DNA from: Isoetes taiwanensis
Lineage: Eukaryota; Streptophyta; Lycopodiopsida; Isoetales; Isoetaceae
NCBI GenBank assembly: GCA_021234155.1
Contig: JAJEKV010000036.1
Location: 10,305,426-10,369,425, forward strand
Direction of reading: 5' to 3'
Length of the DNA: 64,000 nt
The notes beneath the pieces are model-generated. The model was not told the DNA's origin and made no database searches. It was given only the letters and a program-made list of their open reading frames with translations. Of the stretch, positions 10,890-23,850 are shown one piece after another (position 1 is the stretch's first letter; every line of letters begins with the position of its first letter). A program made the translations under genes and the position numbers.

Positions 10890-13800
10890 TTTGCACTGTT
10901 AAAGTCCCCATTTGACAATGCAATGCCTGATTAGAAAAAATGAAGCTAACTTCGCCAAGGAACACATTCATTGTATATACTAAGAAAGTTAGAAGCAAAC
11001 AACAATATATCAAACTAGGTGCCAAGTTTATTGTTTGGCCAGAGAGTTCCATTTGAGCCCTTAATCAAAGGGTTTAGTGCCTCGTAAAAGAGGGGCTTGT
11101 TAGAAGAAAGGGACGATTTTGGAGACAACACACTAGAGATTAGGTGTGGCGTAAGACAGACTTGATGAAAAGATACAAACATTTTATAACGATTACGAAC
11201 AATAAGAATGAATCTATGTACAATTACAAATGAATCTTTGCTGACAAATAATTGTGGGGTTTCCTTCTAACATCCGACAAATAATCTCTAGTTTATATTC
11301 AAAGTCCGATGGAGCATGACACTTACTGGCAAATTATCTGGTTAGAGCTACTGGGGATTTCGAAGCCTGTTAAGAATACATGGTACGTTGACCATGGCCA
11401 TATGAGCAATTTTTTCAAAACTTAGGGGTAGATTGTGAATTATGGCAAAACATAAAGGTATCTATTAGTTTTTCCCTATTTTATGTTATTCATTGACATG
11501 TATTCTTATAAATGTCTGGGGGTGATAAATTTGTGAATTCATAGCCGTTGAGATCAAAAAATAATGAAGGGCTCAGATTTCGATCCGAGCGTCTTTGGAT
11601 CTAGCCTCTGTTTTTTCTTCAGCTCCTTCAGCAGTCATGGGCTCGTAATTTGTATAAGGAACAAAATAGAGGAGAACAAAAATAGACACTGCATTACATA
11701 AGAAGGACTACAAAGATGCCATTATAATGGTAAGGCTTGTTTTGTAAGTTGTCCAACTATTCTAGTGAAAAGCAATGTCTATTTGAATAAATAAGCTTAT
11801 CAAATTAATAAGATAAGATAAGATTAATGTAACATGATATAAGTATCATGATAAAATTAAATGTCGTAGATCTCTGTTACTTGTAATTGTTTGAGCTGCA
11901 TTCTACATATGCTAATCCACTTTCACAATATTCTGAACATTGTGTCAGCATACCCTGCATTAGCTCGACACTAGCTCTTACTCACTTCGTTGGCAACCTA
12001 ATGGAAAGCATATGTGTCAGGGTGGCTACATTTATATGATCGAGTTTATATGAGAACACATTGAATTCAATCTGTGTTAACAAATTATACTTAAGCTATA
12101 GTTGGCCATATTCAGTCAATATCAATAGATCACAGCTTCCTTACCAGTGGTAATCTGTAGCAATAGATTATCAATAATCAATTAAATTACCAGAGTAATC
12201 CATGGCAATAGATGTAGCAAGACGAAGAGTCATCTACTGCAAGCCCCAAACTGTAGCAAGCCAACTGTCATCTATTGCAAGCCCAAATTGTAGCAAGCCG
12301 AAACTCTTACCCGAAGCTGTAGTCAGAAACTATGGCTAGAAGCCCCCCAATGTCAACTGACATGTATCATCTCTTGTCATTATTAAATTGGAGATTTCAG
12401 TTTAGAGAAAGAATGGACGTAAAGGAATACTTTGTGTATAAGTATCTAAATTTTCTCTGGATGAGCGTCATGCTGCAGACAAAAAGTTGTTGGCACAAAC
12501 ATGTGTGCTACATGGTCTATGGCTCAGGATCTATGGCTCAAGATCTAGGCATGGTTTAGTTTTCTTCAGCTGTGTTGCTACACTTAATTTGCCAGCATTT
12601 GTGGAAGTCATCAATATAACAGAGGCTTATTCTGTACTGCAAGCCTAATCAGACCGAACTGAAAACAAAAAAATTGGAGGCCATAGTTAGAAGTAGGTTG
12701 AATCAAGCTTTACTGTGAAAAGTTTGGAGACAAAAAAAGAGTTGAATCTGTACAAAGCTGACCCGAAGCTCTATTTAGGAAGCAAAAGGGCCATGAACAG
12801 TAATCTTAAAACCTAATAAGACACAGATAGAGCCAAACAACTCATGCCACTCCCTGGCCTCAACTGAGATGTTTGCAGAGCTCCCAGGCACGAGATCAGT
12901 CGCATCTTCATCAAAAATAATTTTTTTGCTGTACTCCTTCTCTGAAAAGCTCGATCAAAAGCCTGTAGCAAGGTATTATTCAGCATTCATCATTACCTAC
13001 ACAGAAAAAAAAAACTTCTTAAGATCCTAATCTGACCTGAGGAGCACCGGGGGCGACATCGCCCCAAAGCCATGCAAGATCCTCACCAGATCTTTAGGGC
13101 GGGGGGTCTGTCGCACTCCGTCATCGCCACTTAGAACGGATTAGAGCCAAAGATTTTTATTTTCTTCTGTCATTTTCGAGTTTTTCTGGGTTGGCTATGG
13201 CGGGCCTGGCTTGGCTATGGCGGGGCCGAACTTCGCCTAATTGGAGCAGGCCGGATTGCTTGCAGCGGAAGAACGGGGCATCCCTGGATTTTTTGAATTG
13301 CAAAAATTGCAAAAATGTTCCCCGAAAAAAAATTTTGACATTTGGCACGCATGCAATGGAGCATCAAGGAATCTTGAAGAATAGAATCAAAGTGAATGCT
13401 TTATATATGTTTTGATAAGAGGACTGAATGAATATCCATTAGACATTCGAATGGTTTTGGCTAGTTGGTCAGGAGGCATTGGCCAGTTGGTTAGCAGACA
13501 TTGCATGTAGGTTAGGCATTTGATTGCACCTTCTCATGTTTAAACTCATAGATTAATGTGAAAGATTAGGTGAACTCATGGGCCATGCACCTATAATTCC
13601 CTTTAAGAAAGATTTGATGCAATAATAACCAAGTGTGCAATGATGGTTGCCAATGCTACAATTAGCAGGTGTTATGAGGAATGCATTTATGGAATGAATG
13701 AAAGAGCAAGGTTTGAAAGTCAGGATCAGAGCATGTGAAAAGGTGGAGCTATCACGTGAAGACTCGTCGGTATGCAAATGCATTGAATCATGCCAACTAC

Positions 13801-14180
13801 TTGGTGTATGGAGGGCTGGTTGTTTCATTGGTGGCTAGTTGTTTGTTGGGCTCTAGTGATTAAAGGGGTGTACTGCAAATTCGAAGAGGAAGAAACAATG
13901 TCAAAGAGGAATTGCTTGATTCTTTGAGAAGTATTGATGGATAGGACAAACAAAAGATAGCATTGAATTGATGTCAATTACCTAGTTGGTGAAAAAAGGG
14001 AGTGGAATGGATAAAGATAGATAGGTATCATTCTAAGATAAAAGTAAATAGAAAATAAAAATACGATGTGCAATAAAGGTGCAATCGAAAAGGGGAAAAT
14101 AGGAAAGCACTAATGAAAAAGAAATGTAAGCTACCACATTATTATATATTTAGCCGAAATTTTACGATGGTTCTAAGTAC
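10890..14180. other. Intergenic stretch without recognisable gene
   Basis: Only short open frames occur. Minor repeats include a CTGTAGCAAGCC-type duplication near 12,230-12,300 and GGCTATGGCGGG repeated near 13,195-13,225. No RNA gene was recognised. Confidence 0.5.
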
Positions 14181-14184
14181 TCCC

Positions 14185-16005
14185 TATTTGGGTTGGGCTC
14201 CCATGGAAACCCTTCCTATTTTCCATGGAAACCCTTCCAATTTTCCATGGAAAATAGGAAGGGTTTCCATGGAAAATTATGGAAACCCTTCCTGGTTTTA
14301 ATGGAAAATTGGAAGGGTTTCCAATTTGAAAATCGGAAGGGTTTCCGTGGAAAACAAGAAGGGTTTCCACGGAATTTTTTTTTTTTTTTAAAACACACAC
14401 GTGAGCCTTTATGGCTCACACTTTTCGACACGGACGCCTGACATTAAGGTGCACGTCCATCGAGTGAAGGTGGGTTATTTCATTGTGCACATATCAAGCT
14501 AGGATTGCACATTGAATTGTTTTCTAAGGTTACAAAATAAGTAAACCTTTAACAAAATTGCCCCTTAACAAATCCCAGCCCGATTTCTTGCCCAATATTG
14601 ATGTTAATCTATGGGGCTTTGGAGTAAGATGGGAGGGAGCATAGATCCGACCATGATTCAGCGATTTTGATGTCTAATCTTGGGCCTTTAGAGGGTACAT
14701 TAGTTCGGTGCCTGGCAGTCTTTGCAGCAAATGGAAAGCCTATGATTACGGGAGAAATCGTGGGCAATCCATGGGGCTTTCTGGATCAAAATGTTGGGAT
14801 CAGCCATAAGATCATTCTAGCAAAGTTAATTGAAAAATAGAGAGCATTTGGGTGTCCAATTCGAAGGGACAAGTCTGTTACAGTTCTTAGTTCTTGACTA
14901 TGGCAGGAATTTTTTTGCAAAAATGGAAACCAAAATGAGCAAATCAGATGGGGCTTTTTGCAGATTCAGGTTCGGAAGGGCCTCTTGAGCCAATGATGAA
15001 AGTTAATTAGAATTTGGCCTTGAAATCGAATGGATTTGGAAGAAAAAGAAGATCGGGCTCCTTATTTGGGGCAGAAATCTGGGCTGATCTAATTGGAGCA
15101 CTAATTGGCCAAATTGGATGGGGCTTTTTGCACATCTAGATTCGGAAGGCAATTTCGAGCTAGTGGGGTGAAGGAATTAGATTTTGGCCCCATAACCAGC
15201 TGGAATTAGAAGAAAATCCCCATCGGGTCTGTAATTAGGGGCAGAACTGTGATTGAACTGTGATTGAACAATTGAAACCCAAAACAGGGTGATCTCATGA
15301 AGATTGTGTGTCGCTATGTCAAATCCAGGCCTGTAAATCATTTCATGCAGTTCTGAACTCACTGTTGAAGCATTTCCGATGGATTCTTTAGGCGGATTCT
15401 TTTGATGCACATATCCGCAAATGTAACTATGGCATGATTCATACCGTTGTTCCAAAATGGCAGAGTTCCCCCAAATCCACAACCTCCCCCAAATCCACAA
15501 CCTGCTGCTGCTCTGCGAAAAACCGAGAAACAAAGCAGACGAGAAAAACCTCCCAGGGAAGCCATTTTTCTTGATAAAGAAGAAAGATCTGCCGGAAAGA
15601 ATGTGCGCTTAAGAGATGCAAAGTAGAATCTAAGGTTTTGCTGGGAAGAAGGAGAAGAAGAGAGGCTGTTTTGATTTGAAGAACCCGAAGAACAGAGCGC
15701 CGTTTTGAAATACAGAAGAAACGCCCGATTACAAACAAGAATCCATCATTTTCGTTTCCTTTTCTGCCCAAATCCGCACCAAATCCGCCATAGCTGAAGC
15801 ACCAAATCCGCCATAGCTGAAGCTTCGCAGCAGAACAAGACAAAGCGCGGGCATGATCAAAGCGCGGGCATGATCAGGGCAGAATTTTCGTGATTAATTC
15901 GAAGCATTAATTACCGATGGCTATCTTGAAAACCCAAAAAAAATATATTATTGTGGAAACCCTTCCGGATTTTAGGGAAATTTGGAAGGGTTTCCATTAT
16001 TTTTT
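14185..16005. repeat. Foldback region bounded by GGAAACCCTTCC / GGAAGGGTTTCC motifs
   Basis: At 14,200-14,376 the 12-mer GGAAACCCTTCC or its reverse complement GGAAGGGTTTCC occurs about eight times in mixed orientation, mostly joined by ATTTTCCATGG-like spacers. The result is a dense set of overlapping hairpins. The same motif pair reappears at 15,956-15,996 (GGAAACCCTTCC, then GGAAGGGTTTCC). Between them lie internal duplications: GATGGGGCTTTTTGCA near 14,950 and 15,117, CACCAAATCCGCCATAGCTG near 15,777 and 15,799, and AAAGCGCGGGCATGATCA near 15,842. It may be a foldback or MITE-like element. No target duplication was found and nothing is coding. Confidence 0.45.
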
Positions 16006-16191
16006 TTTAAATAACCCCAATCGGGGGGAGATAGTGTGAGCGGAAATTTTAGGGACCTTGAAATTTCGGCCCAAATCACCAAGTTTTTATAAATCGAAAT
16101 CTTCTATCGATTTCTGCTGAGCATCAGTGAGCAGCGGCACTGCCGGAAACGCCAAATTTCAAGCTCCCCTAAAATTTCGTTGAAGAATTTT

Positions 16192-16331
16192 CATGACCAA
16201 AAAATTTCCCTCGAAATTTTCTGGCGGCCGCCTGCTGACGTGGCAGTGCCGCTCGTGGCTTCGCCACTCGCGACCTGCCACGTCAGCAGGCGGCCGCCAG
16301 AAAATTTCTTCGCGAATTTTTTTAGTCATGA
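16192..16331. promoter_or_regulatory. Long palindrome carrying TGACGTGGCA in each arm, upstream of BBX
   Basis: Positions 16,213-16,246 are the exact reverse complement of 16,275-16,308 (34 bp, starting GAAATTTTCTGGCGGCCGCC). The 28-nt loop itself contains a GTGGC/GCCAC stem. Imperfect pairing extends outwards to CATGAC near 16,192 and GTCATG near 16,330. Each arm contains TGACGTGGCA, an ACGT-core C/G-box type site bound by plant bZIP factors such as HY5. It lies about 310-450 bp before the BBX start codon, so it could be a MITE-derived regulatory element. Regulatory function is inferred. Confidence 0.6.
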
Positions 16332-16454
16332 AAATTACTCCTTCCTAAGTAGCCGACCCGAACTGTTTGGACTTTTTGTCATTAACAGAAGCCTCTTCTC
16401 AGGGTCTTCGATCTGGAGCTTCAAGCCCCACCCTCTTTTTTTTACCTTACTCCG

Positions 16455-16482
16455 GCAGTATATGAAGGGCGCCCATATATGA
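16455..16482 (+). promoter_or_regulatory. Candidate TATA region of the BBX gene
   Basis: GTATATGAAG at about 16,458 and CATATATGA at about 16,474 flank the palindrome GGGCGCCC, roughly 160-185 bp before the ATG at 16,643. Either could position transcription. This is a weak, motif-only call. Confidence 0.35.
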
Positions 16483-16642
16483 GGACCTTTCTTCTTCCTT
16501 CTAGTCCGGCTTCCGGTAAGATCTTGGTCTCCTTTGCCCAGTTTTTTTTTCCGTTTTTTCCTTCAAGAGCTCAAAAATTGGTACTTTGTACTTCTTCAGC
16601 GAAGATAAGGCTCTCTTAATTGCTGCTCCCAGTTTTGTAAAC

Positions 16643-17765
16643 ATGAGGCTACATTGTGATGTCTGTGAGAAAGCTGAAGCTATGGTTATGTGCTGTGCCG
16701 ATGAGGCGGTTCTTTGCACAGAGTGTGACATTAAAGTACACGAAGCTAATAAACTTGCAAGTAAACATCAACGGATTGCTCTGATCAGAACCAAAAAAGG
16801 GGATCATCCTTGCTGCGACATCTGCCAGGTAAATCAAACTTTTTTGCACGATTTGCAGGCCTGCATCTTACACCATGTCTGGGCTTGCAGGAAAAAACAG
16901 GATATTTTTTCTGCTTGGAAGATCGAGCCCTGCTTTGCAGAAACTGCGATGTTTCCATACACTCTGCAAATGCTCTTGCTTCAAACCATAGGAGGTTTTT
17001 GGTGTCTGGAATCCGTGTTGCTCTTGAGGTTCTATCTAGCAAAGAGCGGGAGGGTTCAGTTTGTAGTAAAGCAGATGATCTAAACGTTGTTCCCACAGTT
17101 AACTTAGATCCAGAAAGTCCACTGCTTTCTAGTGATCTGGAGACCCTAACTGAGAACCAGGTCAATTCCACATACAATGAAGGTCAGAATGTATACGAAT
17201 CTGAAATATCAAGTGTTCCTTCAGAAAGAATTCCTATTTGTTTTGAGAGTCAGAATGGGCCTCTCCGAGAAATCAAGAACAGCATATCTGATTTTCTTGG
17301 TGAGACTGTGCCTGGTTGGGGAGTGGATGATTTGTGGGGATTTACAGACTATTCTGAGATGAATAACGTGTGTGATCTTAAGGTTATTATCATGCATCTC
17401 TACAATATTTTCTTAATTTGCTCACAATTTTGTAAAGTGTCTTTAGTTTTTTCTCTTTGTCAGTTCTTCAGCTGATGCTTTCATGTGCCTATGTGCAGAC
17501 TGAAATTCCCAACTGTGGAGAATTCGAATGGGCTGATTTCTCTTTTCTCGAAGGCGCCCTACCTGATGCCTTTCATACTGTTCCTTCGTCACAAACAGGA
17601 GCATCTTCAAGGCCAAAACGGGCCATTGTTGATACTTCCAAAGCAAAAACAAGACAAGATGATCTGTTCTATGTCCCTCAGTTTGAAGATGCATTTACTG
17701 TTCCTGATGTTGGACTGAGATTTGTTCCTGCATCTTCTCCTGCCTTAAAACGTCAAAGGTTCTAG
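16643..17765 (+). CDS. Double B-box zinc finger protein (BBX18-25 / DBB group)
   Basis: The model has three exons: 16,643-16,828, 16,891-17,382 and 17,499-17,765, all phase 0 with GT-AG introns, giving 314 aa. B-box 1 is at residues 5-45 (CDVCEKAEAMVMCCADEAVL, then CTECDIKVHEANKLASKHQR). B-box 2 spans the first intron (CDICQ joined to EKTGYFFCLEDRALLCRNCD, then NALASNHRR). All zinc-ligand Cys, Asp and His positions are present. No CCT domain follows, which places it in the two-B-box group that includes BBX24 and BBX25. Arabidopsis members of that group act in the nucleus in light signalling, through HY5 and COP1. The tail has acidic and Trp-rich patches (WGVDDLWGFTDYSE; FEWADFSFLEG) and ends in basic ALKRQRF. 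The ATG chosen opens directly into B-box 1. An alternative second donor at 17,368 would also keep frame. The gene appears intact, and the exact orthologue is not decided. Confidence 0.93.
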
Positions 17766-19540
17766 TGGGATAGATAACAGGGCCTCAAGTCCCATATAGT
17801 TCTTGAATGGTGTTGCAAGTTATATCATCTGTACAATGCTGGCCTGATACCATATACCAAGGTTGATAGCAAAAATGGATGGATCAAGGCCAGTTTGAAA
17901 TAGTTGTTAGGTGTTCCATCTGGTTTTTCCTTGCTCGCTTATCATGTTCTTTTCTGTGGTGTTTGAAACGGCATCGAAGAGTTCTCTTAACTTGCAGTGG
18001 CTATTGTGCGTGAGACATATTGTATATTATGTTCACTACTGATGCAGATCTTGAAAAAACAGCACATAGAGCAATTTCTCCTTCCGATTTTTTAATGTGG
18101 TCTGTGGGAGATGTGCTTCTCAAGCCTTATGGGGAAATCCTCAATGCCCTGTTTGAAGATTAAGAAGCCTTTAAGTTCAGTTCATCAAGTTACAGAGCTC
18201 GAGTACAAACATGCCACCAGCCATCAAGCCACAACTGAAAGTTGGATTCAAACATGCCTCAACAAAAGCATGGGATGGCAATGCAGCAGTATTTCAAGAT
18301 CTGCAAGAATAAAAGATGAAGCAGCACTAGCCAGGCTAGCAAACCTGCCTTTAATATTGTTGTATAGCTCGACAAGTTTTACATTTTTAATACAGTATTT
18401 GGCAGATGGAAGTACTGCCCTCTACCATGTTTATTCCTCAGTTTTTATCTGGTGAATCAATTCGGTATGTTTGTTCTGATGTATATAACATTTCCTTCTT
18501 GATTCTTATTATTTTTCTGCCAAGATGCTGTACTGTCCTGCATGATCTTTGTTCCATATGAAATTTGAGCAATTATCAGACCTTTATTGCCATTATCTTT
18601 ATGCCAAGTTGCTGTACTACTCAGCATGATGTTTGTGCATAGGAAATTGAGCAACTAGCAAACCTTATCTGTGTATATCGAGCTTAGTGGCAATAGAATC
18701 TGCTTTCAAAACAGTCAAATCAGGGGTTAAAAATTGGTGATACAGCTGCCGTCCATCTACCTCTATCTAAACAAAGGAAATAATGTCAAAATCAGAGGTG
18801 AAAACCAATAACTGGGCTGTACAGATACGAAACCAGCCATCAGCATATAAAATAATTAGCAAAGGGTCCCCCTGGAAGGTAAGGTCTTTGCTGTGCAGCC
18901 ATGACAGAGATGTGAACAGATAAATATGTGATAATTGTTCTGATTCTTATTGGCAAGGAAGATTTGGTACCAATGAGATATTTGATGTGAAAGTGGGAGG
19001 ATAATGCCATTTGCCAGGCTTGACTAAAACGTGGCAGGTACTGTAAGAAAAAAACTTCCTGGTTTTGAACCAAAAAGACTCGACATATTTCAACCTGGAA
19101 GCAGGGGCATCAAATGTACCAAAGATGGCGTCATAATATGGTCATAGGTTACAGTTGTAAGAGTACTTGTGCACTTATGATGAGGTTGAAAAGTAGGAAA
19201 AGATGGACAGAATTGAACAGCACATGTGCCTGGGCTATGCAGCCTTCAATTTTTTTAAGTGTGGAAAATGGTGGAGGGTTCCATTAATATCCATGCCTGT
19301 TAACAATTGTGACAGAGGCGCTGACTGCTTCCTTGGCAGCATGCAAGTTGTCTTTTTACCTTCTTACATGGAATTTATACTCGTTTTTTTTGTGTTGGCC
19401 ATGATGTGGACCTTGCCACGTGCCTTTTAGAAGCCCATTCATTGGGGCCTACTAGGCACATCCAAGGGCTCCGAGCTCGCCGCAGCGCAAGTTGTGTTCT
19501 GCGGCGATCTCGGCAGTCGCAAAAACTCGCCTTTCTTTTC
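17766..19540. other. BBX 3' region and intergenic DNA
   Basis: The 3' UTR of the BBX gene probably occupies the first few hundred bases. Beyond it I see no gene. A short repeat, TTATTTTTCTGCCAAGATGC and the similar TTATCTTTATGCCAAGTTGC with CTGTACT, occurs at about 18,507 and 18,592. Confidence 0.5.
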
Positions 19541-19544
19541 CCGT

Positions 19545-20203
19545 GACCCTTGTGTACAATTCGCTCCCCTTTGCACTATGTGTCCTGCTTGGATGGGACT
19601 ATTGTGGCGGTGGTGACATCCCTTTCAATATGCCACCTTCAAGCATTTGTGTTGGACTTCGAGGTTTCATGATCTGGGTTTGGTATGAAATTGTGGCCTC
19701 TTAGGTTCTGTGAGTTGTGTTGGTTTGATATGGAGTTGTGGCATCCATGAAATAGCCATAGCCCACTACCAACAACTACTATATTTCCTAAAGATAATCA
19801 TATCTACTCCAGGATCAGTCAGGCCTGACCGTCGGTCAAAAAGTCAGCACGTGAATGGGAGCGCGACTGCAAACCGACAAGCGTGATCTTTGATCGTTAA
19901 TTTCTTTTAAATCCTCGATCGGATTGATCCAGTTCAAAAACTTACTTTGCTCCCCTTTGCATTATGTGCCCTCCATTATAAGAATTTTGTTGAACGTGTT
20001 TGGATTGCACTATTGTGGCGGTGGTAACATCCCTTTGAATATGCCACCTTCAAGCATATGTGACTTTGAGGTTTATTGATTTGGATTTGATGTGAAGTTG
20101 TGAGCCTATAAGGTTCTGTGACATTGTACTGGTTTGATATGAGATGTGGGCTGGTGGTGGCATCCATGAAATAGCCATAGCCCACCAGCAACAAATTCTA
20201 TAT
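19545..20203. repeat. Diverged direct duplication, copies of about 245 bp
   Basis: Copy 1 (about 19,552-19,793) and copy 2 (about 19,946-20,203) share TTGCTCCCCTTTGCA-like starts. They also share CTATTGTGGCGGTGGTRACA, ATGCCACCTTCAAGCAT, GGTTCTGTGA, GGTTTGATATG and CATGAAATAGCCATAGCCCA. Between them lies about 150 bp containing a CCTGACCGTCGGTCAAAAAG palindromic piece. No coding signal is clear; this may be an old transposon-associated duplication. Confidence 0.75.
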
Positions 20204-20639
20204 CACGGTCAAGGATGCGCAAGAGCGAGCAGCCATCTTCCTTCAAGTAGTTGAAGGTGACCGACCTGTATGTTGACCGAGATCTAACCCTTGCACAACA
20301 AGAAGATCGTAAGCGCGAGTTGGACAAAGTTAAGGACGTTCACAGACAGGGCCGTCCGACTGCCAAAGATATAGATCGCCCGACTGCCAAACGCTCCTCG
20401 GGGCCCTCATGCTAAGGCCCCAGTCGCTCCAGGCCATGCCCATACTTCACCTGCTACAGCCTCACACGCCGCTTTTGTGGCCTCACGTGTTGCTGCCCGC
20501 ACGCCGCATGATGCTTTCACCTCTACCGCCCCCGCCAGTGCTGCAGCTGCGGCTCCTGTAAGCAAATAGAGATTGTGCCTCCACATGGTCTCCTGGTATT
20601 GTTAGGGCTTTCCATAGCAAAAAATAGATAGTCTCAACT

Positions 20640-23600
20640 CGGTCGCCACAGATATGGATCTCATCTTCCTGATAGAAACATGGGAGCATGCAGGACATAG
20701 GCTATCCGACTTGCCAGACATCAGCATTATTCTATCTTCAATGAGTGCACAGGAAAGCGGGAACATGGGGCCAGGGAAGAGGGGATTGCCTGCTACTACT
20801 GGACAACCTTGGCACAGTCAGTCTCCCTGTGCAAGACAGACAGGCACAACCGGTACATGTACGTGCGTGTGCAGAACTGCAGCAACATCCCTCTCTTTGT
20901 GGCGGCCTGCTATGCTGAGAACAACTTCTATCACACCCACTCGGATGTGGATAGGTTGGACTCCTATATTGATCTATATGATGACATATAGCAGCACAAG
21001 CAGTTGGGTACTGTCATGCTTGTCGGAGACTTTAATGCACGCACCAATGCGGAACATCCCGTGAGATTTGATCCCTTGGCTGATGATGTATTGCAACTGT
21101 GTCCTTCAGAAGGATCATGACCACAGACATTAGATGAGCCGTCCTCTCGCAGGCACACTTGCAGACAGGAGAACCGGAGGTGGATCTAGTGCGGTGGGTT
21201 ATGTGTTGGTTGTTGAGCAGGATATGCACATTGTTAACCACTTTTAAGTGGAACAGATAGTCAAGATGAGGACTTGGACTCAAACCACCGACCACTTTAC
21301 TTGTAACTAGCTTGGTAGGTTGTTCCAACCTCCTATGTAGCACCTCCTCGCACGTCTCAGCTGCGATTGGACTATGAACATGCAGAGGCCTACGCCCAGA
21401 TGCTCGTAGATGACTTGACAGGAATTCTGCAGTTCTTTACACTAGAGCAACAGATAGGCAGATTGATTGACCTCCTTAGGACTGCCGCGGAAAGGTGCTT
21501 TGGGAGAAGCCACACCCTAGACGGCCCTCGGGGACCACAACCTTCCCACGCAACCAATGATTTGATACTGAGTGCAAGGAACTCAAATGCTGGCTTCATC
21601 AGGTCACAGACCCTACTCTACACCCGCACGCCGCCAGACAATACTGCCTTTTCCTTAAGGCTAGGAAAGCTAGGTACATAGCCGCCCATCAAAGGAAATG
21701 TTCTTCCCTCTAGACCGTCATCTAGGACCTTCTGACGAAGGATACTCAGAAAGCCAGTATAGCCTACAAGGTACATTACTTCAGAGCAGTGGATATACCT
21801 GCAGCAGCTTTATGATCTTCAGGATGCACAAGCAACACTATCCCCATAGCAGGGCCTGGTGCTGGAAATCACAGGCAGATATAGATCAGGGTTTACAGCA
21901 TCTAGCCAATGTAAAAGCGCCAGAATTGGATGGTATACAGGCAGAGCTTCTTAAGTGGACAGTACTAACCATAGTACCAGTACTAACCGCCATGTTCAAC
22001 ATGGCATTACAAGAGGGTCCCCCCCCCCCTCCCCCCCAAGTATACCATTAATAGAGTTGTCCCCATATACAAGGCAGACGACCCACACTGCCCAACCAAT
22101 TGCCAAACAATCATAGTCAATATTTGCGAAACTACTAGCCGGGATTTTCGACCAATGGTTGATGGTCTGGACAGAGGCAGCTGATGTGTGGGCCCTCCTA
22201 CAGGTAGGATTCAGGACGTGCCACTCAACCACTGACCATATCTTCACATTACGGACCCTAGTTGAGGACAGCATGAACTGCCGGCAAGACTTCTATTGCT
22301 GCTTTGTGGACTTTGCAAAGGCTTTTGACATTGTACCTCGGTAAAAGCTATGGATAAGATTGCAATAGCTGGGGGTTCCTATAGACTTACAGAATGCAGT
22401 ATATGGGTTGTAGGAGACATGCTCAAGCTGATTGTAGTAGACCGGCATACTGGCCAATTGTAGCAGAGCAGCCTCCGCTAAGAATGCCCTGTAGGCTCTC
22501 CTACATTGTTTGGGTTGTACATTGATTAGTTGAAGAGTTGGCTAGTTGAAAATGGGGGTGATAGAGCTCACCTCCTGCACCAGATTGCCAGACAGCTAAT
22601 ATATCTGAAGATGTAGACCTCCTGGCTTACGCGCTTGCAGACATGGAGTGCCATCTTGACGCCCTAGACATATTCTGCCTAGGCAACTGACATGCGCGTT
22701 AATTTGTCCAAGACTAAGGTGGTCCTCATATCATCCTCCCACCAGTCAAGGGCTCCCTTTTTCAGCTATTGGGAGCAAAATGTAGAAGTGGCACCTGCTT
22801 ACAAATATTTGGGAGTGGAGTTATCCTATGCTATGCACTGGGATGCTTCCATCCGTCTACGAGTGACAACAGGCTAGAAGGCGTGTTATGTAATGCAGAA
22901 CAACAATCATAGAGCGAAGCTGAGTGATTGGAGCCTCAATGGCACCTGTTCAAGATATTGGTGGAGCATGTCCTTTTGTATGGGGTTGAGATCTGGAGTT
23001 TCCTAGTCTCCCTCGCTACTTGGAATGAGTTGGAGCAGGTGCAGAAAGCATTCTTAGCTTAGGCAAAGGGGGTGAGATCCACGGTCCTATACCAAATCCT
23101 ATTGTAGGAGATAGGGTTCTTGCTCCTTTAGAGGGCAGCCCGTGATCGCCACATTGTCTACTTTCAGAAGGTAGCCAGTATAGATGATGCTCGTCTCCCT
23201 AGTCTGGCTTATACTGTGGCACTATGGCCACAATGCCTCAAGTCCTATTGGAAGGAAAAACAAGCTTAGTGGCTCGCCAGATGGAATGTGCAGGAGCACA
23301 AGTGCATACAGATGCAGAGAGAGGTATACCGCCATAGTTTGAGGCGATATCTAGATGCTTGCTTCCTCAATAAGCTCTATGATTCCGACGCTCTAGAACA
23401 CGTCAAGGCAACACATTACCAACGCCATATAAATCCCAACTTGAAACATGGGCCTATGAAAAAGCATAGACTCATTACCTCCATTCGCATGGGTGCCCAC
23501 TGTCTTTGAATTGAGGCGGGCAGATGGATTGGAGAGCCAAGTTAGGATAGGCTTTGTCGGTGTTGCCAAATGGGAGAAGTTGAGGTTGAATGCCATATCC

Positions 23601-23850
23601 TCCAGAGCTGCCCAACATATGATCAAATTTGCGTACGCTATGTTGAGTTGGTTAGGCCTGGCCAGCCGCTACATATGATACTGAGCATGGCTTCAGTCCG
23701 AATGCCGGAATCATGCCTTCAGGAGGTCATGGATATGCGTGATCAGCTTTGTCCTCAGACACTTGCCTCACTTGTATATATTTCATTACATGTATATTTA
23801 TACAGTTTGACAACACTTTTATTGCTGCCACAAATTTTCCTTCAAAAATA
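20640..23850 (+). pseudogene. Decayed LINE ORF2 (endonuclease, RT, zinc finger)
   Basis: This is a plus-strand non-LTR retrotransposon. Endonuclease blocks include LIFLIETW near 20,660, VRVQNCSNIPLFVAACYAEN near 20,865 and MLVGDFNAR near 21,020. Reverse transcriptase blocks include LANVKAPELDGIQAELLKW near 21,905, GFRTCHSTTDHIF near 22,205, CCFVDFAKAFDIVPR at about 22,296-22,340 and YKYLGVEL near 22,800. A terminal zinc finger follows near 23,555-23,620 (CRCCQMGEVEVECHILQSCP). It ends near 23,850 at CCTTCAAAAATA. The finger and the FVDFAKAFD motif suit a CR1/RTE/I-type LINE rather than the L1-like copies elsewhere here. Many in-frame TAGs replace expected Gln codons, for example at 20,989 and 22,366, so it is non-functional. 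Confidence 0.85.
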
